Notes under the pieces: generated by a model
Told to the model about the DNA's origin: nothing
Databases searched by the model: none
What the model saw: the letters and a program-made list of their open reading frames with translations, nothing else
Position numbers and translations under genes: made by a program
Assembly (NCBI GenBank): GCA_000611775.1
Contig: KK106987.1
Coordinates: 124,001 to 188,000, forward strand
Direction: 5' to 3'
Origin: Umbilicaria muhlenbergii
Taxonomy: Eukaryota; Ascomycota; Lecanoromycetes; Umbilicariales; Umbilicariaceae
Length of the DNA stretch: 64,000 nucleotides
Shown: in pieces, positions 33,209 to 44,897 of the stretch
How positions within the stretch are numbered: the stretch's first letter is position 1
Layout: each line of letters starts with the position of its first letter

Positions 33209-34149
33209 GACTGGTGGCTAGTGTTCTCTCGGTGGTTAGACTTGACGGTTATTTCGTGGTTTCGGTGGTGATCGAGGACATGATGGAACGCACTTGTGCC
33301 GCCGCATCCTCCAGGCTACGAGGGCTCTCATTCTCAACCAATGAGGCCCAGCATCCCTGTCGGGCATACATCCAGCAGATGAAGGGGAGCTTGTTCACGG
33401 AAGTACCACATCAGCTCGTATAGGACTGGCAATCACTTCTGTATCATAGGGGTGATAAAACAATACAGATCGGGTCACCTTCATAGTTCCCTATCCTCGC
33501 GGATCGAGTATAGGGCAGGTTTGGATATTGAAGTGCTTCTCGCCGGGATAATCGTTAAATCTTCTGCTCCAGACTTCACACAATATGAACCACCTATTGA
33601 AGTAAACACAGGATTCTCCAGTCTTTCCCATGATTTTGATACAGGAGGTAGACCCGTTTTGTACAGACTATTCTGAGACCACTCTCTAGGCAGTCGTTCC
33701 GCTCATCCCTAACTATAATCGCCGATTCGATTTCTAACAGGAACTGCCTTAGCGCTCTGTTACTGATGCTGTCGGAGAAACCTGATGTGGAAGTGGAGCG
33801 TGGTGAGCGTTGCGATATAATCATTAGCTCTAGTTAAGGGTATAGGTGAAGCCTTGACCGAATGTTACCGAGTTTTAGGGTTCAGGGGTGTCGATGTAAG
33901 GAATAGGGGTGTTTTATCGCGGATCCAATAATAAGAACAAACATTGTCTATCCAAGAAATCAAATCAGCCATGTGTGCGGCATTGTCAGACACTGAAGTG
34001 ATCTCCAGTTGTAATTCACGACTACATGCTCAAATCATTACGCGGTATCATCGTCGCGGCGGACCAGCAAAAGCCCAGACCAAACCCGTGTACAGAGTCA
34101 AAGTAGGAGCCCCTACAGGACCACACAAGACAACACACAAAGCGACGCA
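33209..34149. other. Intergenic with a transposon-end remnant
   Basis: No supported gene. At about 33845-33925 the sequence resembles one terminal repeat of the 40.7-42.4 kb element (listed separately). Confidence 0.4.
33845..33925. repeat. Solo end related to the 40694-42376 element
   Basis: The stretch reading GCCTTGACCGAATGTTACCG, then GGGGTGTCGATGTAAGGAAT and AGGGGTGTTTTATCG resembles 42299-42370 (GCCTTGAACCGAGTGTCTTA... AGGGGTGTCGTTTTATG). I do not see the matching opposite end nearby. Confidence 0.55.
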
Positions 34150-37100
34150 CTACCAAGCCCCAGCATCGTTATCAAACCGTGTCAACTCCTTCCCCGCGTC
34201 CTCCACATCCTTCTTCGCCTTCATACGCATATAGAAAATCGGACAATCCCTACTACTACAAATAACCTCACAATGCATACTCCCCTGACACCGTTGACAC
34301 TGCGTCCACAGCCTGCCAAACCTGACTTCCAGATCCGACACCTTGTGCAGCGTCTTCTGGTACAACTCTCCAATACGCGGCCTGCAGTTCTCGCATACCG
34401 CACCTTCCATCTCTTGCTTCCCGACGAGCGGCTTTTTGCAACCCATGCATGTTTGAGTCTTCTTCGCGAACTTCATCAACCCGCCGAGTGTGGGTGCAGC
34501 GACGGAGATCGACCGTGTGTGTTCGCCTGTTAACAACTGTCCGGCTTTCTTCTCTCCGAGGATGGGGTCGAAGATCCTGCCTAATGGCTTGGCGAGCTGG
34601 TTGTCAAGGTAGTATTTCGTGTCGATGGGAATGTTGTTCTCCAACACGAAAATGGGGTCTTCAGACCGCTCGTAGTTCTTCGCCCCTCCGGCGCCTTTGA
34701 CTATAACATAAGCAACACGATCGCCCAGCGTAGGTGCTGATCCGGCGTCACGCTTCTTCATCCTTTCAGCTAGCTCGACGTGAGCTTGCTTGGCTGTGTA
34801 GTCGCTCTTTGACAACGCTTTCGTGATGACAAGTTTGGACATGTCGATTTTGTTCTGTAGGAGATCTGATATCGTGTCCTTGACATAGCTGGGCTCGTGT
34901 TAGTATGGCCTTTACGAGACCAGGAACGCTGCTTACTCTTGTGCCCCTTGCACATCTTGATCGATCAGAATCTTCCGTAGAATAGTCTCGATGACAGTCT
35001 GCACCAGACGGCAATTATCTCTTCTCACAGTCTCGATACCCTTACTATCCATCTTATCATACTTTTCAGGCGTTGTCCAGTAAAGACCAGCGTATCGTTT
35101 CTTGTTGATTAGCAGGTAAGGGAAGTAGACCTTCTCGAACTCGAGCTTGATCGGCTTGATGAATTTGGAGGAGACGTAGTCGGCCGCATCTCGGCCAAGC
35201 TCCATTGCTGTCTCGAGGTCTTTTGGTCCAAATTTTACCATCACCGAATCAGTATCACCGTAAATGACCTGCGCATCATGTGAGTATCCGTTGGCGATGG
35301 TGTACCGTGCTTCAACCTCCTCTTTTGTCTTCTCAATCATCTGCCGCCCATAGGACGTGGTGCTACTTGCAATGGCCAGACACGGCAGCTTCCCCACAGT
35401 AGCTCCGGTGATACCATACACACTGTTGGCACTGACCTTCAGAGCCAATTGTCGACCATTCAATACAGCTTTCTTAAAGGGGTCTGTTTCAATGGCTAAC
35501 TCCTTCTTTGCCCGCTTTCTTGCCCCAAGTAGCTCTTCCAGAATTTGTGTTAGCAGTCCTTTTCGAATCTTCGACGTGCAGAACATATCCCCGTTAGGCG
35601 TAACAATGTAATCCTCATCTTTGACCAACCCCATCTTCTCAACATTGGTCTTATTCAGCAGAGTTGTGTAACACAAGTTGTGAGCCTGTATAATACTAGG
35701 GTATAGTGATGCAAAATCAAGAGTCGCTATTGGTACGTCGTAGTAACCTCGAGTAGGCTCGATAACGGTAGCCCCTTCATATTGCTCGTCCGAGGCATCG
35801 CTTCGTAGATTGGGAATAACAAGGTTCTGTTCTAGGGCTTTGCGGAACAGTTGGCTAATGAATTTGACTTGTTGACCTCTTGCTAGGAGGTAGTTGAAAG
35901 GTACGCCCGTCACTCTGGCCATCTCAGTGTAATTGACGAGGCACATCAGCTTGTCCATCAGCCTTTGCGGTAGATAAGCGTCCTTCAGACAGTAGACTGC
36001 GAGCCGACGTCTTGATTCTGGTGTGCCGTTGAATAGCTCCGTGATCATCGTATGGTGCACGTCTTCCTTCTGTTCTCCCAGGAACTGGGCACACACTGAA
36101 TTTAGCGTATAGCTTCGTAGCTGATGATCCCGCTGTACAAGCTGTAGCAGATCCAGCTGCAAGCGCCCGTTCGTGTTCGTAGCTTTGGTATCTCGGTTGC
36201 CCATCTGCTTGCTCGAAAAGTTCGTTTCTTTGGCCTGCGACTGGACGCTATTGAGCCGTGTCCAGTATGGAAATTTGGTGCACTTCAGATGCTTAGCACG
36301 ATCGAGAAGATATGGAAAGTCAAAGTTGGCTATGTTGTATCCGATGATGACATCCGGATCCACCTTCTCCAGAAAGTCTCTCCAAGCCTGCAGCATCTTC
36401 TCTTCTGCGTCGAACTCGAAGATCTGTGTATTGACGATGAGACTGCAAGTATCGAGACAGAACACATTTCGGACGAATGGTTTCGGTTCTCCATAACGAG
36501 TGACAACGTTGGCGATTTGGATAACGGGATCTTGGTTTGCTTCGGGAAAGACACCTTTGCGGCCTGCACATTCGATGTCGAAGGATAAGATGCGTAAAGG
36601 AGCCATTCTCGCCCATTCCCCCTCGTTATGGTGAGCGATGAGGTCTCTGTAATGCACATATGCCTCTATCTGACAGTTCGAATGCCTGTCCCTATGAGGT
36701 ATCATATGGTACTTTTGAGGAGGTACTTCGACCCAAGACATCCCCGAGATCTGTAACCATCAGCAACCAGAAACGCGAGGACGGGGAGAAGCGGCTTACA
36801 CCGGTGTCGATCATAAATCGGAGCACATACTGAATGCTATCGAATGTCAAGATACCTCCGTCTACTCCTTTCCATAAGCCCTTGTAGTTGGCATTGCCAC
36901 TCTCTATAGCGGTCCGGAGCTTGTTGATGAACTTGGGATCGGTAACGGTTATCTTGAGGTACGGACTCTTTTGATTGCCTTGGAAGCCGAACAAGTTCTC
37001 GCGCAACACCATCTGTACAGAGTGTATAGCCGGCTGATGTTGTGCCAGTTGGGCGTCGAGGTATGTCTTGAAGCCCTCACAGTCCGACTTGCCAAAAGAA

Positions 37101-37555
37101 ACAGGAGCAGCGACGTAGAGGTAATGGAGGAAGTCGGTGACATGGAGGAGTACCGAATGGCCGGTATCCATGACTCCAAATAGTTTGACGGCGGTCCTTC
37201 CCCCATGTAGAGTCCCTTCCTCCGCTTCAATCTGCTGGAAGCAGAGGCTATCCGTCCTCTCGTCAAAGTCATCAAGGCTTGGTCGATCCCATTGCTGGTC
37301 CTTCTCCGAATTCTTATTTTTGAGTCCATGGAGGTCCTGCGTCAACTTTTCGAGCACCTCCTCTTCAAATTGACTCTTGGGTTGGCTGGAACCCAGCTTA
37401 GTACCATTGGGTGCCGCCTTGAACTTCCTAGTTGGCGACGAACCGATATCCAGTTTCCGCTTTTTGGCGGCACTGGGAGAGGGGAGCGTATTGGCATGGT
37501 TCACTCTGGAATCCCCCAGCACTCTTTTCTGAGGCTTGAGAATGGCGGCCGGCAT
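34150..37555 (-). CDS. POL3: DNA polymerase delta catalytic subunit
   Basis: Three exons, 37555-36800, 36750-34937 and 34888-34150, give 1102 residues, the usual size. The N-terminus is basic ([10 protein letters not shown], likely nuclear signal). Exonuclease motifs are [11 protein letters not shown] (Exo I), [11 protein letters not shown] (Exo II) and YCLKDAYLP (Exo III). Polymerase motifs are [10 protein letters not shown] (A), [13 protein letters not shown] (B) and YGDTDSV (C). The C-terminus has both cysteine clusters: CysA (CMGCKKPL...CENC, binds PCNA-side zinc) and CysB ([19 protein letters not shown], the 4Fe-4S ligand set and subunit-B docking site). It replicates the lagging strand with proofreading. 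All joins fall at conserved positions ([30 protein letters not shown]). No missing catalytic residue is seen. Confidence 0.97.
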
Positions 37556-38559
37556 CGTGTTGCTATCTTAGTAGATTTTGATATGTTGGCATACTCATGG
37601 TACTCTGTTACAAAAGTTGGGTGGGGATGGTACCAGCAACGCGAGCGCGATTGCGGGTGTTACGTGATTTCCACTCTACGCGCCTCGGCATTTGCCGGGA
37701 GGACCCCCCCCGAGCCCTACTCCGTGTCCAGCAACTTCACTGACGACACCGCATAACCAGGACTCCAAACCTGAGAAGATGAAGAATGGTTGTACGGTTT
37801 TCCGAGAGAGTAGACTTCGGTTCCCTGCAAATTCGCTTTGGAAAGTTCTCCCAGTGCTTTTTGATCCACCCTGGTAGGATGGGATTGGCACTGCTCTGAT
37901 AAAATAGTACCTGCCATCAGTTGTGGCTGTCCAATGAAGCGCGTGACTTGTTGACTGTTACTTGGATTCCCACATCAATCTCGTCACAATTTGGCTACTT
38001 CGATACTCCTTTCGATCCTACTAGATTCCCTAGCTCTCTTGGTCCTGTTGCACCTTGTTCATTATGTCAAACTAGAAACTTCCCGATCATCTTCTCCAAA
38101 CCAAACACGTAAAGGTCGACCTCCTTTTAACTACGCCTCCACCTCCAAGATAACGCATCACTCTCCAGCACGTGCTGCAATGTTCAGGTCTCGTGTATGA
38201 CGGAGAGCAGCAAAGCCGTGTACACTTTCTTTGATTCTACCGCAGCGGTCCCTTCAGAAGCAGGAGGTGTATTGTACGAGACCCGCTTTGAAGCGAATAC
38301 CCATCGATGGCGAAGACCTCCTCGACGCGGCACGCACATACCTTGCATAAACGTTGTCGACTTGTACACCGGGTACCGATGTCCTAGGTCCAACGGGAAC
38401 CGCCGAGATCCATGGATAGCAGACGGGACAGAGCCGTGGTGGCTATCAGGAGGGGACAGGAGAATGGAGAATGCTTAGAATTAAAGATAAAAGAAATCTG
38501 ACAGTTGTGAGGTGAAAAGATAAAGACGAGACGCTTTCTTCATCAGTATTTTTATATAA
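37556..38559. other. Intergenic, no gene seen
   Basis: Upstream region of POL3. Short open frames without recognisable content. Confidence 0.4.
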
Positions 38560-38945
38560 TTTGACCGATTTTTGATGTTCTAATTAATTAATTTCATAAT
38601 AGACTATGACTGCTTAATGATCTTTTTAAATTTCAATGTAAGCTTCAGCTGAGTGAATTGATTTAATAAATCAAGTAAGTAAAAATAAAGTTTTAAACTA
38701 TAGCAACATGTAAAAACGCATGTAAGAACTGCTAAATTTGTATATAAATGATATTTCATGTAAATAGAAATAACATTAAAATAGTATCTTCAAGTTTTAT
38801 TCTTATTTAATATACAGATCTTCATGTTATTAAAAGTGATGCTTTGAATTTGACAGAACTGCATGTTTCATTCAATGATCTCTCAACTAAGTGTAATAAG
38901 CATGATGTTGGCTTTTGGTATAAGCTCTATCTTGTGATGCAACTG
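38560..38945. other. AT-rich island
   Basis: About 385 bp of markedly AT-rich sequence (TTTTTATATAATTTG..., TTCTAATTAATTAATTTCAT) between GC-balanced flanks, nearly free of CpG and without open frames. It could be heavily RIP-mutated repeat debris. It abuts the 3' end of the ERG26-like pseudogene. Confidence 0.6.
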
Positions 38946-38952
38946 ATGCTCG

Positions 38953-40106
38953 TTAGTTTGATTTCTTCTGCTTCATAGCTTCCTCCCTCGCCCATCTCAC
39001 CCCCCTTTCGACCCCTTCCTCTAGGCTGACACGCGGCACATAACCCAGCCTTTCTTTGGCTTTGGTGATGTCAAAGGTCCTCTCCATGGTCGTGAACCTC
39101 GTCTTCTGTATTGTCAGCGCTGGCCTTCTCCGCCCGAAAAACACGATCCAGTAAACCTACTCCATCACCACAGCCATCGCAAGCGCTACAGACTTGGGAA
39201 TGACGCGTACTTTGGTCGGGAGTGGACTTGCAGTGACCTCGCCGTTTTCTTGCCCAATTGCAATTGCTGTACGCCAAACGAGACGAGCGAAGGTCCAAAA
39301 CGGAATTGGGGCGTCATTCGTTATAAGGAAGGCTTCGCCGTCGACCTTGAGGTGACTCTTGAATGAGGACTCGCTTGCACCTAGCAAAGGCTCCGCAGCG
39401 AGAAGGTGCGCGTCTGCTGCATTGCCCACGTATGTAAAGTCAAAGGGCTTTGTGTTATCGCCGAGCTGAATATTCGTCTTCCCAGAGTCCAGTGTGGCGA
39501 TGAGATTTGGAATTGTCTGGACGTCGCCTTCACCGAAAGGGCCAGTTGGGCGTATGCAGATTGTTCACATGCCGCCATCCGAGGATGCATCATTGGCTGC
39601 AAGAACGAGTAGATCAGCAATGGCTTTCGTTTCGCTATAGTATTGGCGCTGCTGAGGCCAGCGGAGGATAGGCAGCTCTTCTGTAGCCCCCCCAATGTCG
39701 GAGACTGAATCATGGATGACTGAAGCGGACGAGGTGTAAACAAAGGCAAGGACTGAAGGGGTCTTTTTGGCGATGTTCAAGAGAGTCATTGTGCCTTCCA
39801 CATTGACTTTATAGAGAACACGACATCGAATGTCCTCGATTGCGACGGGAAATGCGGTGTGAATGATGACGCGGGATTAGACTCTATCAAAGGTCGACTG
39901 TACAGCGGAAGGATCGGCTATGTCTCCAGTGTAGTAGATCACATTAGCAGGCGGTTCCGCGATGTGTGCAGGTCGAGGACGGAGACATTAGCCGTATACG
40001 GCGGAGAAAGTAGAGCGTTGACGATGTGATGGCCTAGGAAACCACAGCCACCAACGACGAGGACAGAGCCAAGTGTCTTGACTGCCGTTTCCGGACTAGC
40101 GGACAT
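38953..40106 (-). pseudogene. ERG26: ERG26-like sterol-4-alpha-carboxylate 3-dehydrogenase pseudogene
   Basis: From an ATG at 40106, the minus strand reads SVLVVGGCGFLGHHIVNALL, the Rossmann GxxGxxG nucleotide-binding motif of C-3 sterol dehydrogenases, which oxidatively decarboxylate the C-4 carboxyl sterol in ergosterol synthesis. The chain then shifts frame near 39965-39985 and continues with VIYYTGDIADPSAVQS, VNVEGTMTLLNIAKK, the catalytic Tyr-Lys motif as YYSETKA, and TICIRPTGPFGEGD. Stops interrupt the second frame at 39877-39879 (TAA), 39565-39567 (TGA) and 39157-39159 (TAG). Nearly the full family length is present. All three stops can arise by a single C:G-to-T:A change. A functional copy presumably exists elsewhere, since the pathway step is normally essential. 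Confidence 0.85.
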
Positions 40107-40693
40107 GGTAGAGTATGAGATGGAATGATTGAACTGGCCTGATGGGAGACCAGGAGATGTCAAAAAAGGTATGCTATGCTGAGCTGAGGGCAGGACTGGA
40201 GCTGTCTTCGAACAGTTGCTGATCAAGGACTAATGATTGTTAGCAATGTGTATTGCAGGTGTTGAATTTGTCTCCAAGTACTACTGGATGAAATCACCCC
40301 TGTATCTTTTGCCTGGCGTTAGGTTCGCAGAGAGATTCGACCAGGTCATTCTCTCGCATTGCTTTGGAGAGGGAGGCTGTCACCGTCGACAGAGACAGTG
40401 ACAACTCAGCCTTCACTCGAAATGCATCTCACCGACCGACGAAATGGCTAGGTACGATAAGTCATATCTGTAGGCAAGCAGGGAACCAAAGCCTAAATTC
40501 ACGTGATGTGCTTTCTTCCCCTGAATAAGTAGTACTGGACGTTTTCGCTGCTCTCCATGTCATCCAACCCCCCTCCCTCGTCGGAATTTCCATTCTGAAT
40601 CAGTTCGCCTTGTGTTACCAAACGTACGGAAATACGAGACGTCGTGGTGGTGTGGAATGGATGGTCTGTCTAGGCCATTGACTGGGATAATTT
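40107..40693. other. Intergenic, no gene seen
   Basis: Upstream of the ERG26-like pseudogene and left of the transposon nest. No supported frame. Confidence 0.4.
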
Positions 40694-40870
40694 GGGTCCT
40701 CGTAAAACGACACCCCTATTTCAGATATTAACACCCCCCATCGATATATCTAACCCCAACCACCAAACCGCTTGCTGCGCTTACCCCTAAGCCTAGCCCC
40801 CAGTACAGACAGCCTCAGTATTCTGTTATCACAAAGAGATCCGTAGAATCCAGCGTTGTGCGTGGGTGTA

Positions 40871-41122
40871 CTCAGGCTAGTTTTACCGGAGTGCCCAAAC
40901 AACCACAAGGAGAATTGTGGTTTTCAGGGGATAACTTCCCGGCATGAGCAGATAGCAGGAAACATTCTACTGCACAAATGTAGAGCTATGTAAGCATTAC
41001 AGTTGTACAGCTGAAAATTTTTTTTGTATCTGGTGGTATTGTGAAGTTATTCAGTTGTCAAATCTGATAATTGACAGTTCCAAAAGCTCGCTTCTTGGGC
41101 ACTCCGGTAAAACTAGCCTGAG
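40871..41122. mobile_element. 252-bp foldback MITE with perfect 28-bp ends and TA flanks
   Basis: CTCAGGCTAGTTTTACCGGA followed by GTGCCCAA at 40871-40898 is exactly complementary to 41095-41122. Both ends are flanked by TA (40869-40870 and 41123-41124), the target duplication of Tc1/mariner-type elements. No open frame inside. The perfect ends suggest recent movement. Confidence 0.85.
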
Positions 41123-41163
41123 TAGTGAGTGCTAAAGGGTTCACGCTTTGAAAGTTGAGTTTA

Positions 41164-42279
41164 ACGTAGTCCACGGGGCAACGCCGCACTATAGGCAACG
41201 CCGCACCCCCCTCCCCCCCCAACTATTGAGATTACCCGTTTCTCCACCATAGTTGCATGCATTCAATGGAGAAAGAAGTGCGTATTCTGAAGGCCATTGA
41301 GGCCTATAATAACGCTCTTACAAATCCAGAAAGCAGCTAGAGACACAGGCTAGGAAGTCAAAACGGCTGCAGGATAAAGAGGAGAAGCAGACTGCGAAGA
41401 GTGCAGTTGTCACAGCAAAAGCAGCCTCGGAGGTGCTGAAATGCATAGAATCCTACAGCTCTGTTATAGACTACAATTAATAGGGAGGTTCAGCACCTGT
41501 GGAACAACTGTTTCACAGGTGGCGAAGTAGGGCCGGGTAAACGTTTCTCCGGGTCTAACCTGATATGGTGATATAAAATCATGGCCATAGAATATCGGCT
41601 TTGAAGCCTCCAGAAATTCATTTTTTCCACCCTTGAATCTCCACACCCTTAGAAATGGATGACGAGGCATTGATATATGCTATTTTGGTCATAGTTATCA
41701 TATTCCACCGTCGTCATGGCCGAAAAGTGGTAAAAGTGAAGCCGTATAAGCCTCCTACACCATATATCTTTGGGGAGTTCCGTATCGAGGATTGGTCAGA
41801 ACAGACTTGCATACGTTATACTCGACAGCAAGTTCAACGTCTCTAGACATTGAATTAAGCCTACACTACTACAGCAACTAACTAAATCTAGCTAGAAAAT
41901 CAGCCTGTGGAAGACTTACAGGTTGTGTAGGTAAGACTCCCACAGGCTTGGCAGACGAGCCATACCCCTTTTGAGATCTCTAAGCCTCATACAGTTAGTT
42001 CGCCACCTGTGGAACAGTTGTTCCACAGGTGCTGAACCTCCCTAATTAGGGAGGTTCCTAGCCCTACCACCCACCCACCATGGGCTTCCCAGCCGGCTTC
42101 GTACCTCCCCTCCCCCACCCCTTCCTCCCTTCCCCTCTCCTCAAAATGTAGAGCTTCAAAGTTCCTTATTTAGATCGAAACTTACAGCTCAATTGGTGAA
42201 ATTCTGATTTTTTCCCCCCGGGGGGGGGGGGGGGGGGTGCGGCGTTGCCTATAGTGAGGCGTTGCCCCGTGGGATACGT
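41164..42279. mobile_element. 1.1 kb inverted-repeat element with TA flanks, pogo-like relic
   Basis: Inverted ends of about 50 bp include CACGGGGCAACGCCGCACTA and TAGGCAACGCCGCACCCCC on the left; the right end repeats them with one or two changes. TA occurs on both sides (41162-41163, 42280-42281). At 41273-41339 a frame MEKEVRILKAIEAYNNALTN resembles the N-terminal helix-turn-helix of pogo-type transposases, then breaks; an Ala/Lys/Glu-rich stretch follows. An 18-G run sits at the right end. It is interrupted by the element at 41483-42042. Confidence 0.65.
41483..42042. mobile_element. 560-bp element with palindromic terminal repeats
   Basis: The terminal repeat runs AGGGAGGTTCAGCACCTGTG, then GAACAACTGTTYCACAGGTG and GCGAA, about 45 bp with one mismatch between ends. 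Within each end, CACCTGTGGAACA and TGTTCCACAGGTG pair with each other, so each terminus can itself fold. Flanks allow a TA or AAT duplication. A 63-codon frame at 41655-41846 (start MDDEALIYAILVIVII, end FRIEDWSEQTCIRYTRQQVQ) resembles the start of PIF/Harbinger-type transposases, without the catalytic DDE part. Confidence 0.65.
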
Positions 42280-42376
42280 TAGTTAGGAATTTAGGTAGGC
42301 CTTGAACCGAGTGTCTTATGTTTTAGGGGAGGGGGTTGTCAATGTATGAAACAGGGGTGTCGTTTTATGAAGACCC

Positions 42377-43210
42377 GTGTAAACCACATACTAGACAGAC
42401 TCAGTTTATGAGAGCTGAAAAGAGTTTAAAAACCTGCGATGTTGCAGCTGCTTAAGAGCTGACAAGCCTTGTCAAATAGACAGCTTACCCAAGCAACATT
42501 CAGATGTGACAGAGGGCATTCATGTCTTTGTTTAAACATTTTCTGTGTAGCAATGGAACAAGTCATCTGAACACTATGCAAAAGCGCGTTAAATCAAAAC
42601 TGGGGCGCCCCTCGGCATAGTGAGAGAAACATAAATTGAAGGCCACTAGCTGCTAGTTTCTGTTGGTCTACACGCCGCTGGCTGCCTTATACGGGACAGA
42701 GTCGTCGTTTAGCATCTATTTTCAGGTAGTCTACCTCGTACACCACGCCGTGGGGCCTCAGGCCACATCATCGCTACCCAAGGCGCAGCCGCAGGACAGA
42801 CCAAACAAGAAGGATGTTGTTATTTGTTCCGCTCCAACAACCATAGGCACACCATCGAAGAGAATGGACAGATTCTATAACCTCTTCTGTCATTCCCGTA
42901 AGCAATAAGGTATTCGCTACATGAGATCCCGTGACCACAACTTCACGACAACGCGTACGCGACCCCAAATAGCTTCTCATCCTCAATCCACGAATACGGC
43001 TTGCGTTTAGTCCGCTGGCGGCCGCCGTACGATTCCCGTCTACCATATCATCAAACAGTCCTCTACCTCTCTATCCTCATCGGAAGCAACTAGGCCTTTC
43101 GCACAGCCTATGTCAAAATCCTTAAAACCTACGAATTTGCCAAAAAGCCCATACGGAAAGAGTGCTGGGACAAGTACTGGACCAAGCCAAATATTCCAGA
43201 TCAGCTCATC
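42377..43210. other. Intergenic, no gene seen
   Basis: Right flank of the transposon nest and promoter of the rhomboid gene. Short frames only. Confidence 0.4.
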
Positions 43211-44897
43211 ATGGCTGCCAACGACTATTACAATAACCTGCCATCAAGCCGCTATAGTCATCAAACCTCTGACCTTCCTCGACCACGTCTGTCACCTGTG
43301 AGTTCATCATACTCAGTTTATAAGCCAAACAACGCGGAAACAATCGTCTCGCCCATCACAGACCCATTCGATGAGCCTACATATTCAGCATACAATCAGC
43401 GAAGCCAGCAGAGTCTAGGGGCAGATTCCATGTATCATGGCGCGGGGGGAATGGGCGGTCGTGATGCGAGCCCCTACGCGGATGACATACCTTTGCGGCC
43501 ACGGCCACCGCCGAAAGACTCCGAGGATCGAATAGGTCAAGATTCACGCCGTGGATATTCTGATGAGGACGGAAACTTTGTGGGCTCTGCAAAACAACAA
43601 CCCCCCGAAAGTCGGCGGTGGCGGAAACGGAGTAGAATGTTCAGTGGCAAAATACCATGGGTTGTCTATATCTTGACGCTGATTCAAGTCAGCGTCTTCA
43701 TAGCGGAGCTGGCAAAGAATGGTAAGCATCAGCCTTTGGACAACTAGGCTCCATGGACGTTGTTGTGCTGACAATCTTCAGGCGTGCTTACCAAGACCCC
43801 AATCGAGATCCAGCCGCAATTCAATCCTATGATAGGCCCTTCCATCTATGTCCTGATCAACATGGGCGCTCGGTACGTGCCTTGCATGCGAGAAACACCT
43901 GGCATTCAAGATTCGTCCGTTCCTGTGAATTGGCCGTGCCCCAACACAACCAGCTCAGATGCAACTAGTCCTATGAACCGGTGTACTTTATCGGAGCTAT
44001 GTGGCTTTGATGCTACAGCAGATCCTCATATCGCACCCAATCAGTGGTTCCGCTTCATCATCCCCATGTTCTTGCATGCAGGAATAATTCATATCTCGTT
44101 CAACATGCTCTTACAGATGTTGCTTGGGAGAGAAATGGAGAAACTCATTGGCTCCATACGATTTGCACTTGTTTATTTCAGCAGCGGCATCTTTGGGTTT
44201 ATAATGGGAGGAAACTTCGCCCCTAGTGGCATTGCATCCACCGGGGCTTCGGGCGCCCTTTTCGGCGTCATTGCGCTGATGCTGCTCGATCTGCTATACA
44301 CATGGAGGGAGCGACAGTCGCCGGTAAAAGATCTTATGTGGATAGCCCTGGACATTGTCATTGCTTTTGTCTTGGGTCTGTTACCGGGTCTTGACAATTT
44401 CGCACATATTGGCGGCTTTTTGATGGGTCTAATCCTTGGGTTATGTATCCTTCATTCGCCAAATGCTCTACGCCAGCGCGTTGGAGCCGCCGACTTACCA
44501 TATTCGCCGATCAATACTGTCCAAAAGCCCAACGACAGGGCCGATGGTGGGATTAAAGGCTTCGTGAAGCAGCCTGGAGAGTTCTTCAAGAATCGTAAGC
44601 CGATGTGGTGGGGCTGGTGGCTGGTACGAGTAGGAGCGTTGGTAGCTGTTCTTGTTTGCTTCATTGTGCTCCTGAACAACTTCTACAAGTACCATACCAC
44701 GTGCTCATGGTGCAAGTACTTGAGTTGCTTGGTAAGTCCCATTGTCCATGAGAGAAGAACGTACGGTAGCCTAACATTCCTTCTAGCCTGTGAAGAACTG
44801 GTGCGATGTTGGCAACATACAATTGCTTAATACAACGACACACAAAAGAGACCTCTTCAGCTCCTTGACGCCCGTGGGTCTCTCAGCAATTTTCTAG
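43211..44897 (+). CDS. Rhomboid intramembrane serine protease
   Basis: Three exons, 43211-43721, 43782-44731 and 44787-44897, give 523 residues. The N-terminal 145 residues are hydrophilic, Ser/Pro/Arg-rich and presumably cytosolic. WVVYILTLIQVSVFIAEL is the first membrane segment, followed by a Cys-containing luminal loop. The rhomboid core has HAGIIHISFNMLLQ, the GxSG motif with catalytic Ser327 (STGASGALFG) and His379 (NFAHIGGFLMGLILG), so it should be active. A final membrane segment (VGALVAVLVCFIVLLNNFY) precedes a Cys-rich tail (CSWCKYLSCLPVKNWC). This layout, six-helix core plus one extra helix, fits eukaryotic secretory-pathway rhomboids (Rbd2/RHBDL-like) rather than mitochondrial PARL types; substrates cannot be told from sequence. 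Confidence 0.92.

Larger units (their letters stand above)
40694..42376. mobile_element. Outer inverted-repeat element with nested insertions (about 1.7 kb)
   Basis: The ends are inverted repeats of about 45 bp. The left end starts GGGTCCTCGTAAAACGACAC; the right end, read inward from 42376, starts GGGTCTTCATAAAACGACAC. Both continue with CCCT, TTTCA, ATT and a CCCCC run. Differences are mostly transitions. Inside are at least three further inverted-repeat units (40871-41122, 41164-42279, 41483-42042), so most of its length is later insertions. No target duplication is obvious and no transposase of its own was found. Confidence 0.75.
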
